A stretch of 64,000 bases of DNA from CAVQSS01 sp963746605 (lineage in GTDB: Bacteria; Desulfobacterota; RBG-13-43-22): assembly GCA_963746605.1 (NCBI GenBank), contig CAVVCH010000002.1, forward strand, positions 1 to 64,000. Direction: 5' to 3'. The position numbers and the translations under genes are program-made. Every line of letters starts with the position of its first letter. Within the stretch, counting starts at the first letter, position 1. Below are positions 34,174 through 43,460 of this stretch, piece by piece. Below the pieces are notes generated by a model, which saw only the letters and a program-made list of their open reading frames with translations, was not told the DNA's origin and searched no databases.

Positions 34174-34265
34174 GTTGAAAATAAGTGACATTGCACGTGG
34201 CAGGTTAGGAAGATAGATGCTGGAAACTGGAAGAAAATAAACATTCCAAAGGAGAAAAACGAAGT

Positions 34266-34595
34266 ATGGGCAAGAAAGAGAAACCGGAAAAGAAAGAAAA
34301 ACCGTTAGACAAAATGACGGCCAAGGAATTGCGGGAGCTGGCCCTGAGTCTGGGCAGCATCACCGGGGTCCATGGCATGAACAAAGAAGAGATTTTAGCC
34401 GCCGTGAAAGAAGCCCGGGGGGTCGCCAAAGATGTTGGAAAAAAAGGGGACCGTTCGATGCGGCAATTGAAAGAGAAGTTGGTTGAACTGAGGGGCAAAA
34501 AAGAAGAGGCCCGGTCCGGCAACGATAAAAAGTCCGTGGATATTCTGCGGAAGCGAATCAGCCGGTTGAAAAAAAAGACGCACCAGGCGGCGTAG
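34266..34595 (+). CDS. Small Rho-N (SAP-like) domain protein
   Basis: The protein has 109 residues, very rich in Lys and Glu. Residues 17-50 (MTAKELRELALSLGSITGVH, then GMNKEEILAAVKEA) match the Rho termination factor N-terminal helix-turn-helix fold that binds nucleic acid. The rest is a charged helical tail that may form a coiled coil (RQLKEKLVELRGKKEEAR). No catalytic part is present. It might act as a nucleoid or RNA-binding accessory. Ribosome site AAAGGAGAAA lies upstream. Confidence 0.75.
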   Translation: MGKKEKPEKKEKPLDKMTAKELRELALSLGSITGVHGMNKEEILAAVKEARGVAKDVGKKGDRSMRQLKEKLVELRGKKEEARSGNDKKSVDILRKRISRLKKKTHQAA

Positions 34596-34603
34596 TCGGT
34601 CTC

Positions 34604-35864
34604 TTGAAAGAGCTGAAGATACCCTATGGGCAGGAAGAATTGCCCCTTCAAATCCCGGATGCGAACTGGGGGGGGGTGCTGCGGCCCCCGGAGCCTCCGG
34701 TCCTGGACTGGGGTGCCGGGCTGCAATCGGCCTTGGCCCCGTCCGCGGGTTCAGAGGGGTTGGCGGATTTTTTGTCGGGCTGCCGGTCCCTGCTGATCGT
34801 GGTCAATGATGAAACCCGGCCGACCCCTACCGGCAAGGTGCTGGAATTTCTCTGGCCTCAGATCAAGGACCTGCATTTCAAGATCCTGGTCGCTACGGGG
34901 GGGCATCGAAAAAGCAGCGAGGCCGGCTGTGCCCTGATGTTCAGCCCTCTCTGGCCGTCCCTGAAGGAAAAAGTCTCTTTCCATGACTCCCGGGAAGAGC
35001 GGGGGATGATTTTCTTGGGGGAAACCATGCGGGGGACCCGGGTCTTGATCAATTCCGCCGTGATGATGGCCGACCGAGTGCTGGTCATCGGCTCGGTGGA
35101 ACCCCATTATTTCTGCGGATTTCACCGGGGGCCGGAAGATGATCGTACCGGGTCTGGCCGCCTATTCCACCATCGTGGCCAATCATTCCCTGGCCATGGA
35201 TTCCGGGGCGTTGCCCCTGCGCCTTTTGGGAAACCCGGTTCATGAAGATCTGATGGAGGCCGTGCAGTATCTGACGGTTCCGCCCATCTTCTCCCTCCAA
35301 CTGGTATTGACGGCGGAGCACGAACTTTGCGGGGCCTTTGCCGGGACGTTGACCCAAAGTTTCTTAGATGCGTCGCTGAGGGCGGCGGAGGCCTTTTCGG
35401 TTCCCTTTCAGGAGAAGGCCGATATCGTCATCGCCGTGGCCCGTCCTCCCCTGGACTTGGATCTCTACCAATCCCAGAAACCCATTGAACACGGCAAGCT
35501 GGCCCTGAAAAAAGACGGGATCCTAATCCTGGTCATGCCCTGCCGTCAGGGGGCCGGGCCCGTGGATTTCCAGGAACTGTTGCGGGAAACCGGCGACCCG
35601 GATAAGGCGCGAATGATCTTATACCAACCCTATGCCCTGGGGTTTCACCGGATTCTTCGAAATGTCAGGTTTCTCCAGGAGGGCGGGGCGATTTGGGGGG
35701 TAACGGATCTGGATCCCGGCTTTCTAGTCCAGACGTTTATCCAGCCAAAGCCGGGGTTGCAGGAAGCCTTGAACCAGGCCATCGCTAAAAAAGGCCCACG
35801 GGCCAAAGTCAACATTCTGATCAACGCCGGCCTTTGCGTGCCGAATCAACAGGTGTTTCATTAA
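34604..35864 (+). CDS. LarA-like nickel-dependent racemase family protein (DUF2088, frameshifted)
   Basis: The protein has about 419 residues from a TTG start. N-terminal landmarks are LLIVVNDETRPTPTGKVLEF and LVATGGHRKSSEAGC, where LarA normally has a two-histidine HRxxxxxE pattern. After EPHYFCGF the frame is lost near 35117; the other frame reads TGGRKMIVPGLAAYSTIVAN, as expected in the family (HYFxGYSGGRK). One extra C explains it. LarA isomerises lactate with a nickel-pincer nucleotide, and distant members handle other 2-hydroxyacids. One of the LarA histidines seems replaced here (GHRKSSE), so the substrate is open. Confidence 0.8.
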
Positions 35865-36171
35865 ATTCGAAGCACAAAATCCGAAACGGGATGAGGTCCA
35901 AAATTGATGGTATCGTAAAAAGTCCCGAACTGTCATCCTGAGCCCTTCGCCGGCTTGTCATCCTGAGCGAAGCGAAGGATCTCGTCTTCCGGCTCAGGAT
36001 AAACTCCGCGAAGGATCTCGGTTTTCGGCTCAGGGTAAACTCCGTGAAGGATCCCTCAAGTAGTTTAAAAAACGAGATTCTTCGCATTCGCTCAGAATGA
36101 CAAACTCTCTCTGACGGAATTTTTGCGCGCCCGTCAAAATTAAATGTTTCGGATTTCGGAATTCGAACGGG
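35863..36171. repeat. Nested intergenic repeats between convergent genes
   Basis: The outer arms are of the CGAAATCC family (AATTCGAAGCAC...ATCCGAAAC at 35863-35889 and GTTTCGGATTTCGGAATTCG near 36144). Inside is a repeat of the TCATCCTGAGCGAAGCGAAGGA type with ends TGTCATCCTGAGC (35931) and GCTCAGAATGACA (to 36102). It contains a 36-base unit twice in tandem (35974-36009 and 36010-36045). No gene is present; the interval separates the converging LarA-like and mdh genes. Confidence 0.75.
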
Positions 36172-36206
36172 CGTTAATATTTCAACCAGTTCTGGTCAGG
36201 GGAACA

Positions 36207-37142
36207 TTAGTACGTCAGTTTCTTCAGGACCTCGACCAGGCCTTGGACCGCCTCGGCTGATTTTTTCAAGGCCGCATCCTCCTCGGGTCGGAGCGCAATC
36301 TCGATCACCTGTTCGATCCCTCCTCGGCCGAGCTTCACCGGCACCCCAATAAACAGATCGTTAATCCCGTATTCCCCGGTCAGGTAGGCCGCGCAGGGCA
36401 GGATCTTCTTTTTGTCCTTGATAATGGCTTCGGCCATTTCGCAGGCCGCCGAGGCCGGGGCATAAAAAGCGCTGCCGGTTTTGAGCAGGCTGACAATTTC
36501 CGCTCCACCTTCCCGGGTCCGTTTGACCAGCCGTTCGATGGCGGCCGGGTCCAGGAGTTCGGTGATCGGGATTCCGGCCACACTCGAGAACCGGGGCAAA
36601 GGGACCATGGTATCGCCGTGTCCGCCCAGGACGAAGGCGTGGGTGTTCTCCACGGAAACGTTCAGTTCCCGGGCGATGAAGGTGCGGAAACGGGCCGAAT
36701 CCAGGACCCCGGCCATGCCCAGCACCCGGTTCTTAGGGAAAGCGCTGGCCTCCAAGGCCACATGGCACATGGCATCCAGGGGATTGCTGACGATGATCAG
36801 TACGGCGTTGGGGGAATAGCGGGCCACTTGACCGGCCACGGTTTTCATGATCTTGGCGTTGGTGGCCAGCAGGTCGTCGCGGCTCATGCCCGGCTTGCGG
36901 GGAATCCCGGAGGTGATGATGACCACTTCCGAATCCTTGCTGGCCTCGTAATCATTGGCCCCTGTCAATCCGGCATCGTGCTTTTCAATCGGCGCCGCTT
37001 CGGCCAGGTCGAGGGCTTTGCCGAAAGGCACCCCTTCGAGTATGTCGATCAAAACCACATCCGCCAATTCCCTTTCGGCGATCCGCTGCGCTGTCGTGGC
37101 GCCCACGTTTCCGGCTCCGACCACGGTAATCTTATGCTGCAT
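36207..37142 (-). CDS. mdh: Malate dehydrogenase
   Basis: NAD-dependent malate dehydrogenase of the LDH-like tetrameric group, 311 residues. Motifs: ITVVGAGNVGATTAQRIAE for NAD binding, VLIDILEGVPFGKALDL with the acidic residue that selects NAD over NADP, IITSGIPRKPGMSRDDLL whose arginines mark malate/oxaloacetate specificity, and the catalytic HGDTMVPLPR. It acts in the TCA cycle. Ribosome site AAAGGAGC precedes the ATG at 37142. It follows the SGNH hydrolase gene on the same strand by 40 bases. Confidence 0.96.
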   Translation of the reverse strand: MQHKITVVGAGNVGATTAQRIAERELADVVLIDILEGVPFGKALDLAEAAPIEKHDAGLTGANDYEASKDSEVVIITSGIPRKPGMSRDDLLATNAKIMKTVAGQVARYSPNAVLIIVSNPLDAMCHVALEASAFPKNRVLGMAGVLDSARFRTFIARELNVSVENTHAFVLGGHGDTMVPLPRFSSVAGIPITELLDPAAIERLVKRTREGGAEIVSLLKTGSAFYAPASAACEMAEAIIKDKKKILPCAAYLTGEYGINDLFIGVPVKLGRGGIEQVIEIALRPEEDAALKKSAEAVQGLVEVLKKLTY

Positions 37143-37182
37143 GGGTACGCTCCTTTAAAAGTTTTTTTTAGACCAAATAGAC

Positions 37183-37993
37183 TCAACGGGGGGAATTATA
37201 ACAGCCGATGGCCGTCATCCAGGGTTTAATTTCATCCAGAAAGGCTTGTTTCATGACCGCGTACCCGGCGTCGTTCGGGTGCTCGCAGCCAAGGACAGGA
37301 TCCGCCGATATCAGCTTGGTTTCCCAATTCGGGGTGCTGACGAAATAACCGAAAACGTCGGCCAGCGGGATATTGAAAGTCTCGAGCAATCTGATAGATC
37401 CAGGGACGAAACCCCTCGATGCGCTGCTGCAGGAAAGCCAGGTCGCTGCAGACCGGCGGCATGGTGGCGATGACGACCTTCATCCCCTGCTGTTGGGCGG
37501 TGGCCACCATGGAGCGCAGATGGCTATCCAACTCCTCGTAGGAGGTGCCCACATTAAGGTCATTGGTGCCTTCCATGAGCAATATCAAGTCCGGCAACAC
37601 CTCCCGGTGGGCGCGCGGGTAAATACAGCCGGAATCATAATGGCAGGTTTCTATGGGTTCGGTGATGGTGGGTTGAAAAAGGGTCAATCCCTCGTCGGTG
37701 GTCTGACCCCCTATCCCCATATTATAAAATACAATGTCCTGTTGCGGATAGAGTGCCTTGAGGTCCTCATACAACCGACCCACGTAACCGCTGTGAGGAA
37801 TACTGTTCAAATCAAAGGGAGAAGCGAAGGCCCCATAGCCGGCCGTGATGCTGTCGCCATAGGCCAAGAAGGCGAAATCGGTGCATTTATTTCTAAGAAT
37901 TAAGGGTAAATAAAGGGATTTCTTAGCCTCGGCCAACCCTGGCCCCAAGAGTAAGAAGATCCCCGCCAATAAGATAAACTTCTTAATCTTCAT
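37183..37993 (-). CDS. Secreted SGNH/GDSL-family hydrolase (frameshifted)
   Basis: The protein has about 269 residues. The signal peptide is KKFILLAGIFLLLGPGLAEA. Block I is FLAYGDSITAGYG (nucleophile Ser), block II Gly is in NMGIGGQTTDEG, block III is LLMEGTNDLN, and block V (Asp/His) is in GCEHPNDAGYAVMKQ. After WIYQIARDF the frame is broken near 37375. Skipping one base gives NIPLADVFGYFVSTPNWE and the rest of the domain. It is probably a periplasmic or outer-surface esterase. Confidence 0.85.
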
Positions 37994-38059
37994 CCCGGAT
38001 TACCTTCCTCAACCTATATGCGTAATAACGTAATAAAGGTTTATTTAATTTAATATAAC

Positions 38060-38089
38060 ATTATAACACAAACATCACTTCTTCATCAA
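38060..38089 (-). promoter_or_regulatory. Probable promoter of the SGNH hydrolase-mdh unit
   Basis: On the minus strand TTGATG (38089-38084) and a perfect TATAAT (38065-38060) are 18 bases apart, in a strongly AT-rich gap between mutM and the hydrolase gene. Confidence 0.55.
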
Positions 38090-38109
38090 TATGGGATTTA
38101 AGAAATCTT

Positions 38110-38928
38110 TCAGGGTAATGTTTGGCAAACCGGACAGAGATGGGTTCCCCGGCCCCCGACCCGAGTTTTGTCGATGGGGTTTCGGCAGGTCGGACAGGGC
38201 AAACCCTGGCGATCATAGACCCGCAGATAATGTTGAAATCCGCCGACAATCCCTTCCGGGCCCCGGTAATCGCTGACCGTGGTGCCTTTGGCCTCGATGG
38301 CCTGCCGGAGGACCTCTCGTATCCGCCGATGCAATCCTCGAGCCTGGTCCCAGTTTAAGGTCTGGGACGGGGTCAGGGGATGGATCCGGGCCCGGAAAAG
38401 GCTTTCGTCGACATAAATATTACCCAGGCCGCTGATAAAGCGCTGATCGAGCAGCAAGGGCTTGATGGCCCTTTTTTTCTTGTGCAGGCGCTCATAAAAG
38501 TCCCTGGCGGTCAGCTCAAAGGGGTCCGGGGCCAGGTCGGCCAGTGAAGGCCATTCCTCCCCGGGGGCCAGGAGGCCCAGGAATCCAAATTTCCGCACAT
38601 CCCGGTAGCGCAGTTGCAGGTCCCGGGGAGTCAGATTGAAAAGGAGATGGGTATGCTTGTCCGCCGGTCGGTCTTCGGGGATCAACAACAATTGCCCGGT
38701 CATTTTAAGGTGAATGAGCAACGTGGATCCGTTCTCCAGGCCGATCAGGATGAACTTGCCTTTTCGTTCTATTTTTCTTATGATGGCACCCGAAAGCTGT
38801 CTTCGGAAACGTGGCAGGGGAGATCGCAGCAGCGTAGCGGTCCGGACCCGGACGGATCTAATTTGCCTGCCGATCAGCTTTTCCCGGAGGCCGCGGACTA
38901 TGGTTTCTACTTCCGGCAGTTCAGGCAT
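38110..38928 (-). CDS. mutM: Formamidopyrimidine-DNA glycosylase
   Basis: Base-excision repair enzyme removing oxidised purines, 272 residues. The catalytic N-terminal proline and glutamate are in MPELPEVETIVRGL. The beta-F region is LLIHLKMTGQLL, the H2TH motif is RFISGLGNIYVDESLFRA, and the zinc finger is CPTC ... HLCPVCQ. The start overlaps the end of the TrmJ-like gene by eight bases, so both are translated from one message. Confidence 0.95.
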   Translation of the reverse strand: MPELPEVETIVRGLREKLIGRQIRSVRVRTATLLRSPLPRFRRQLSGAIIRKIERKGKFILIGLENGSTLLIHLKMTGQLLLIPEDRPADKHTHLLFNLTPRDLQLRYRDVRKFGFLGLLAPGEEWPSLADLAPDPFELTARDFYERLHKKKRAIKPLLLDQRFISGLGNIYVDESLFRARIHPLTPSQTLNWDQARGLHRRIREVLRQAIEAKGTTVSDYRGPEGIVGGFQHYLRVYDRQGLPCPTCRNPIDKTRVGGRGTHLCPVCQTLP

Positions 38929-39723
38929 GATTTTTGACGAACCACTTGAGCTGGCGGCAGACGCCCCGGATCATCCGCACTTCCGGGGAATAGAGTTGGA
39001 TCCTGGAAAAAAATCGGCGGATGCTCATCATCCAATGCTCCGGATTTTGTTTATCCAGAAAGTCCATCAGTTGGAGTACCTCGGAAAGGTGTTGGTACAT
39101 GCCCTCCAACTCGAAAGAGGTGGCCAGCGGAGGTTCTTCCAGGGAACGTTGGGCCTTCAGCGCCTGGTCATCCAGCGACCGGAAGGGAGGGTCCTGAAGA
39201 GACGGTCCTTCCTCGGGGATCCGGTGGGCCAGGAAGATTTCATAGGCCATGATCAGGACCGCCTGGGCCAGATTCAAGGAACTGGCCTGAACGGTCGGGA
39301 TGTTCACTACGGCGTGGCAGTAGCGCAATTCATCGTTGCTGAGTCCACGGTTTTCCGGTCCGAAGAGGAGGGCCACCCGGGCATCCGGACCCAGGGTCAG
39401 AATGTTTTGACCGGCCTGGGCCGGCGTGATGATTTGCTTTCTTTCCCCCCCAAACGGGCCGTGGTTCCAACGATGTAATGGAAAGGGGCCAGGGCTTCCG
39501 GTAGAGTGGGCTTGACCTCCATGGTCTCCAGAAGGCTGGCGGCGGCATGGGTAGCCAATTTACTCATCCGTTCCCGGTCGGTGTCCTCAGGATTGACCAG
39601 TGTAATATGCCGGAGGCCCAGATTCATGGCCGCGCGGGCTGTGGAGCCGATGTTCTCGGCAAAGCGCGGCTGATGGAGAACAATGGTGATATGATCCAAC
39701 GGGCGATGGGGAAACGGTTCCAA
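38921..39723 (-). CDS. TrmJ-like SpoU-family RNA methyltransferase (frameshifted)
   Basis: SPOUT-class 2'-O-methyltransferase of the TrmH/TrmJ group, about 267 residues from a TTG start. Motif 1 is ITIVLHQPRFAENIGSTAR and motif 2/3 are VALLFGPENRGLSNDEL and IPTVQASSLNLAQAV. The frame is broken in a run of seven G (complement of 39445-39451): an eighth G gives GGERKQIITPAQAGQNIL leading into the second half. TrmJ methylates position 32 of tRNAs; the C-terminal helices (LMDFLDKQNPEHW) are those of the long TrmJ type. Confidence 0.85.
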
Positions 39724-39801
39724 AGACGTTTAGTCCTTTCACCTACGAAAAAACAATTGTACTAATAGTAAGCGTTCCCACTCCAAACGGCAATGCCTTA
39801 A

Positions 39802-41478
39802 ATGCGATTCAACGCTCGAAAAGTATTATTCTGGATCCCTCTGGTTATCGGGGTAGTCTTTTTCTGTAACCTGTTTTTCGTGGGTACCCGGAAAAATCCC
39901 CCGGTCAATCAATTAATTATCAGCTCTATCGGAGATGCCTCGTTTCTCAATCCGGTCCTGGCCCAGGACTCGGCCTCCAGTGAGATCAACGGGTTCGTCT
40001 TTAACGGACTCCTGAAATACGATAAGGACTTGATCCTGGTGGGGGACTTGGCCGAATCTTGGGAAGTCAAGGAAGGGGCTCGGCCGGAGATCACCTTTAC
40101 CTTGCGTCAAGGAGTCCGCTGGCATGACGGCCGGCCTTTTACCGCGGAGGACGTGCGTTTCACCTATCAGACCATCATGGATGAAAAAACCAATACGGTC
40201 CGGCGCAGCGACTACGAACTGGTGGACCGACTGGAGGTGCTGGACGACCGTCATCTCCGGGTCATCTACAAGGAGCCTTTTTCGCCCGGCCTTTCCTCCT
40301 GGACAATGGGGATTATTCCCCGGCATCTGCTGGCCGGCTCGGATATCAATACGACCTCCTTCAACCGCCGTCCAGTGGGCACCGGTCCCTTCAAATTCGC
40401 CGAATGGGTGAGCGATGAAAAAATCGCCTTGACGGCCAACCCCGATTACTTTGAGGGACGTCCCCTGCTGGACCGGATCATTTACCGCATCATTCCGGAA
40501 ACTTCCCTGAGTGAAATCGAGCTGCTGACCGGGGGGATCGACCTCTTCAATACCTACCCCCATCAATACCAGCGGATGAGCCGGGACCCGCGGCTTACCC
40601 TCTACCGCTACCCCTCCCTGGGGTACACCTATGTCGGCTACAATCAGAATTCCTCCCTTTTTCAGGACCGTCGGGTGCGCCAGGCCTTGACCATGGCCAT
40701 CAATCGTGAAGAGATGATCACCTTTATTCTGTTTGGTCTGGGCCGGCAGGCCGTCGGTCCCTTCCCCGGCCATCTCTGGTACGCCAACCCGAAAGTGGCC
40801 CCCTGGCCCTTCGATCCCGGCCGGGCCCGCCGCACCCTTAAAGAGGCCGGCTGGGAGGATCGGGACGGCGACGGGATCCTGGAAAAGGATGGGAAGCCTT
40901 TCCGTTTTACCCTGATCACCAACAGCGGCAATGAGGTCCGGAAAGATGTGGGGGTGCTGATCCAGCGGTACTGGCGAGACGTGGGAATCGACGTCAAATT
41001 GGAGATGTACGAATGGTCGGTATTTTTGAAAAATTTTATCAATCCCCGGCACTTTGACGCCTGCATCTTAGGTTGGGGCCTGGGGGTGGACCCGGACGCC
41101 TATAATATCTGGCATTCCAAACAGATCAAGGACGGGTTCAATTTCATCGGCTATCAGAATCCGGCAGCCGACCGCCTCTGGGAGGCGGGTCGGCGGGAAT
41201 ACCAACCGGAGAAACGCCGGCAAATTTACTACCAGCTCCAGGCCCTGCTGGCCGAAGACCAGCCCTATACTTTTTTGTTCGTACCCGATGCCCTGCCGGC
41301 CTTGCGCCGCAAGTTCCAAGTGGCCGAAAAAGATCCTTCCGGAAAAATGGTTTATAGCCCGGTGCGGGTCGGCAAGGCCGGATTAATGCATGATGTGATC
41401 AAATGGACCGTTCCTTCCCGGTCCGCCTTGATCCCCTGGTTTGAAATCGAATTCGAAGCACGAAATCAACTCGGCTGA
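39802..41478 (+). CDS. Peptide-type ABC transporter substrate-binding protein
   Basis: SBP_bac_5 (DppA/OppA) family, 558 residues. The N-terminal hydrophobic segment (VLFWIPLVIGVVFFCNLFF) acts as signal or anchor. Family landmarks: FVFNGLLKYDKDLILVGDLA, TFTLRQGVRWHDGRPFTAED, FNRRPVGTGPFKF and QDRRVRQALTMAINREEM. The ligand (peptides, nickel chelates or other oligomers) is not evident. The last residues EIEFEARNQLG are translated from a CGAAATCC-family repeat, so the natural C-terminus has been altered. The permease genes follow immediately. Confidence 0.9.
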   Translation: MRFNARKVLFWIPLVIGVVFFCNLFFVGTRKNPPVNQLIISSIGDASFLNPVLAQDSASSEINGFVFNGLLKYDKDLILVGDLAESWEVKEGARPEITFTLRQGVRWHDGRPFTAEDVRFTYQTIMDEKTNTVRRSDYELVDRLEVLDDRHLRVIYKEPFSPGLSSWTMGIIPRHLLAGSDINTTSFNRRPVGTGPFKFAEWVSDEKIALTANPDYFEGRPLLDRIIYRIIPETSLSEIELLTGGIDLFNTYPHQYQRMSRDPRLTLYRYPSLGYTYVGYNQNSSLFQDRRVRQALTMAINREEMITFILFGLGRQAVGPFPGHLWYANPKVAPWPFDPGRARRTLKEAGWEDRDGDGILEKDGKPFRFTLITNSGNEVRKDVGVLIQRYWRDVGIDVKLEMYEWSVFLKNFINPRHFDACILGWGLGVDPDAYNIWHSKQIKDGFNFIGYQNPAADRLWEAGRREYQPEKRRQIYYQLQALLAEDQPYTFLFVPDALPALRRKFQVAEKDPSGKMVYSPVRVGKAGLMHDVIKWTVPSRSALIPWFEIEFEARNQLG

Positions 41479-41514
41479 GCTCGTCGCAGGCCGAAACGGA
41501 CGAGGTCGAGATTA
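41448..41514. repeat. CGAAATCC-family repeat at the binding-protein gene end
   Basis: GAATTCGAAGCACGAAATCA at the end of the gene matches the repeat wording at 35863 and 60370. The gap after the stop contains CTGAGCTCGTCG and its approximate inverse GGACGAGGTCGAG. The repeat supplies the last codons of the upstream gene. Confidence 0.55.
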
Positions 41515-42471
41515 ATGGGCAATTATTTGATTAAAAGATTGGTTCAGACCATCCCCATTCTCTTCGGGATCACGATTATTTCTTTTCTGATCATCAACCT
41601 GGCCCCGGGCAGCCCGGTGGGCATGACCTTGAATCCCACCGCTTCTCCCAAGGTCATCGAGCAGATGCGCAAGAACTACGACCTGGACAAACCGTTGCAT
41701 CTGCAATACCTGCTCTGGTTGAAGCGCCTTTTTACCGGAAACTTGTATTCCTTCAAGGACGGGAAACCGGTTCTGGATAAGATTCTGGAACGCCTGCCCG
41801 CTACCCTGGTGTTGAATTTTATGGCCACCCTGTTAATTTTTTCACTGGCCATCCCTTTGGGGATCTTTTCGGCCACCCACCGCTACTCTTTTCTGGACAA
41901 CCTGGGGACCTTTCTGGCCTTCCTGGGCATTTCCATCCCCAGCTTCTGGCTGGCGTATTTGTTGATCCTGGGGGTGGTCAAGATTTTCGGGGTGCCGGTG
42001 CTGGGGCTGCGCTCCTTCGGGCTGGACCAGGCGGGGATCTGGGTCCTGCTATCGGATCGGATCTGGCACCTGATGCTGCCGGCCACCGTCCTGGCGGTGG
42101 GGGGCATTGCGGCCATCTCCCGCTATACCCGGTCCAGCATGTTGGAAGTGCTGCGGCAGGATTACATCCGGACGGCCAAGGCCAAGGGCTTAACCGACGA
42201 GGAGGTCTACTATCGCCACGCTCTGCGGAATGCGCTGCTGCCGATCATTACCCTGTTCGGCTTTTTAATCCCGGGGTTGATCGGCGGATCGGTGATTATC
42301 GAGACGGTCTTTGCCTGGCCGGGGATCGGACGGCTGGCCTATCAGGCCGTGCTGTCCCGGGATTATTCGGTGGTCATGACCATCCTGACCTTGACCTCGG
42401 CCCTGACCTTGCTGGGAAATCTGGTGGCCGATATCCTCTATGCCTTTACGGATCCCCGAATCCGCTTTTAA
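41515..42471 (+). CDS. ABC transporter permease, DppB-like
   Basis: The protein has 318 residues with six predicted helices. The N-terminus LIKRLVQTIPILFGITIISF is the conserved start of DppB/OppB permeases. The cytoplasmic EAA loop that contacts the ATPase is DYIRTAKAKGLTDEEVYYRH followed by ALRNALLPII. It lies 37 bases after the binding-protein gene and five before the second permease gene. It must pair with ATPases encoded elsewhere. Confidence 0.93.
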   Translation: MGNYLIKRLVQTIPILFGITIISFLIINLAPGSPVGMTLNPTASPKVIEQMRKNYDLDKPLHLQYLLWLKRLFTGNLYSFKDGKPVLDKILERLPATLVLNFMATLLIFSLAIPLGIFSATHRYSFLDNLGTFLAFLGISIPSFWLAYLLILGVVKIFGVPVLGLRSFGLDQAGIWVLLSDRIWHLMLPATVLAVGGIAAISRYTRSSMLEVLRQDYIRTAKAKGLTDEEVYYRHALRNALLPIITLFGFLIPGLIGGSVIIETVFAWPGIGRLAYQAVLSRDYSVVMTILTLTSALTLLGNLVADILYAFTDPRIRF

Positions 42472-42475
42472 CCCA

Positions 42476-43339
42476 ATGGAAATGCCCCCCCCAAAACGAT
42501 TCAGTTCCCTGCAGCGGTTGGTTCGTCATCCCCTGGCCCTGGGAGGAGGGATTTGCATCGGAATTATTTTCCTGGTGGCCCTCGGAGCCGCGGTCCTGGC
42601 CCCTCTGGACCCGGGAAAAACCGACATCGCCCTGAAACTACATCCTCCCTCCTGGGAGCACTGGCTGGGCACCGATCAATTGGGCCGGGACGTGTTCAGC
42701 CGGATGCTCTATGGCGCCCGCATCTCCTTGACCGTCGGTTTCATCGCCGTGGCCATTTCCCTGGGTATCGGGATCGCCATCGGGGCCGTGGCCGGATTCT
42801 ACGGAGGGCTGACGGATGCCCTGCTCATGCGCTTCGTGGATGTGATGCTCTGTTTCCCCTCCTTTTTTCTGATGCTGACGGTCATCGCCCTGCTGGGGCC
42901 CAACATCTGGAACGTGATGATTATCATCGGCCTGACCAGTTGGATGGGCACCGCCCGTTTCGTTCGGGCGGAATTCCTTTCGCTGCGGCAAAGGGATTTT
43001 GTCCTGGCCGCCCGGGCCCTGGGGGCCAAAGATGCCCGAATCATCCTGGTCCATTTGCTGCCCAATGCCCTGGCCCCGGTCTTCGTCACCGCCACCCTCG
43101 AAATAGCCACCGCCATCCTGGTCGAGGCCGGGCTCAGTTTCCTCGGTTTCGGGGTACAGCCCCCGGCCCCCAGTTGGGGCAATATCCTGACGGAAGGCCG
43201 GACCTATATCTTCGATGCCTGGTGGCTGACCCTCTTCCCCGGTCTGGCCATTCTCACCACCGTGCTCTCTTTCAACCTTCTCGGCGAAGGGCTGCGGGAC
43301 GCCCTGGATCCCCGACTTCGAGAAGGAAAAATCAATTAA
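42476..43339 (+). CDS. ABC transporter permease, DppC-like
   Basis: The protein has about 287 residues from the ATG at 42476. The signature of DppC/OppC permeases is present: LAPLDPGKTDIALKLHPPS and HWLGTDQLGRDVFSRMLYGA, and the EAA loop is QRDFVLAARALGAKDARIIL. Six helices follow the N-terminal anchor. A longer reading from 42440 overlaps the upstream gene and is unlikely. No dppD/dppF ATPase gene follows. Confidence 0.93.
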   Translation: MEMPPPKRFSSLQRLVRHPLALGGGICIGIIFLVALGAAVLAPLDPGKTDIALKLHPPSWEHWLGTDQLGRDVFSRMLYGARISLTVGFIAVAISLGIGIAIGAVAGFYGGLTDALLMRFVDVMLCFPSFFLMLTVIALLGPNIWNVMIIIGLTSWMGTARFVRAEFLSLRQRDFVLAARALGAKDARIILVHLLPNALAPVFVTATLEIATAILVEAGLSFLGFGVQPPAPSWGNILTEGRTYIFDAWWLTLFPGLAILTTVLSFNLLGEGLRDALDPRLREGKIN

Positions 43340-43460
43340 TCCCGGTCGATTTTAATCTCGGCCTTGGACCGGAAGGCGCCGCCCTTTTCCCCGATTGTTG
43401 GTCAGCAGCTTCCTTAACCGCAGTGCTTCCGGCTGAATGAAACCAAGAGGAGCCCTTGTC

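Noticed and set aside
35974..36045. Possible CRISPR repeats
   Set aside because: The two 36-base units are directly adjacent with no spacers, so they are a tandem duplication inside a dispersed repeat.
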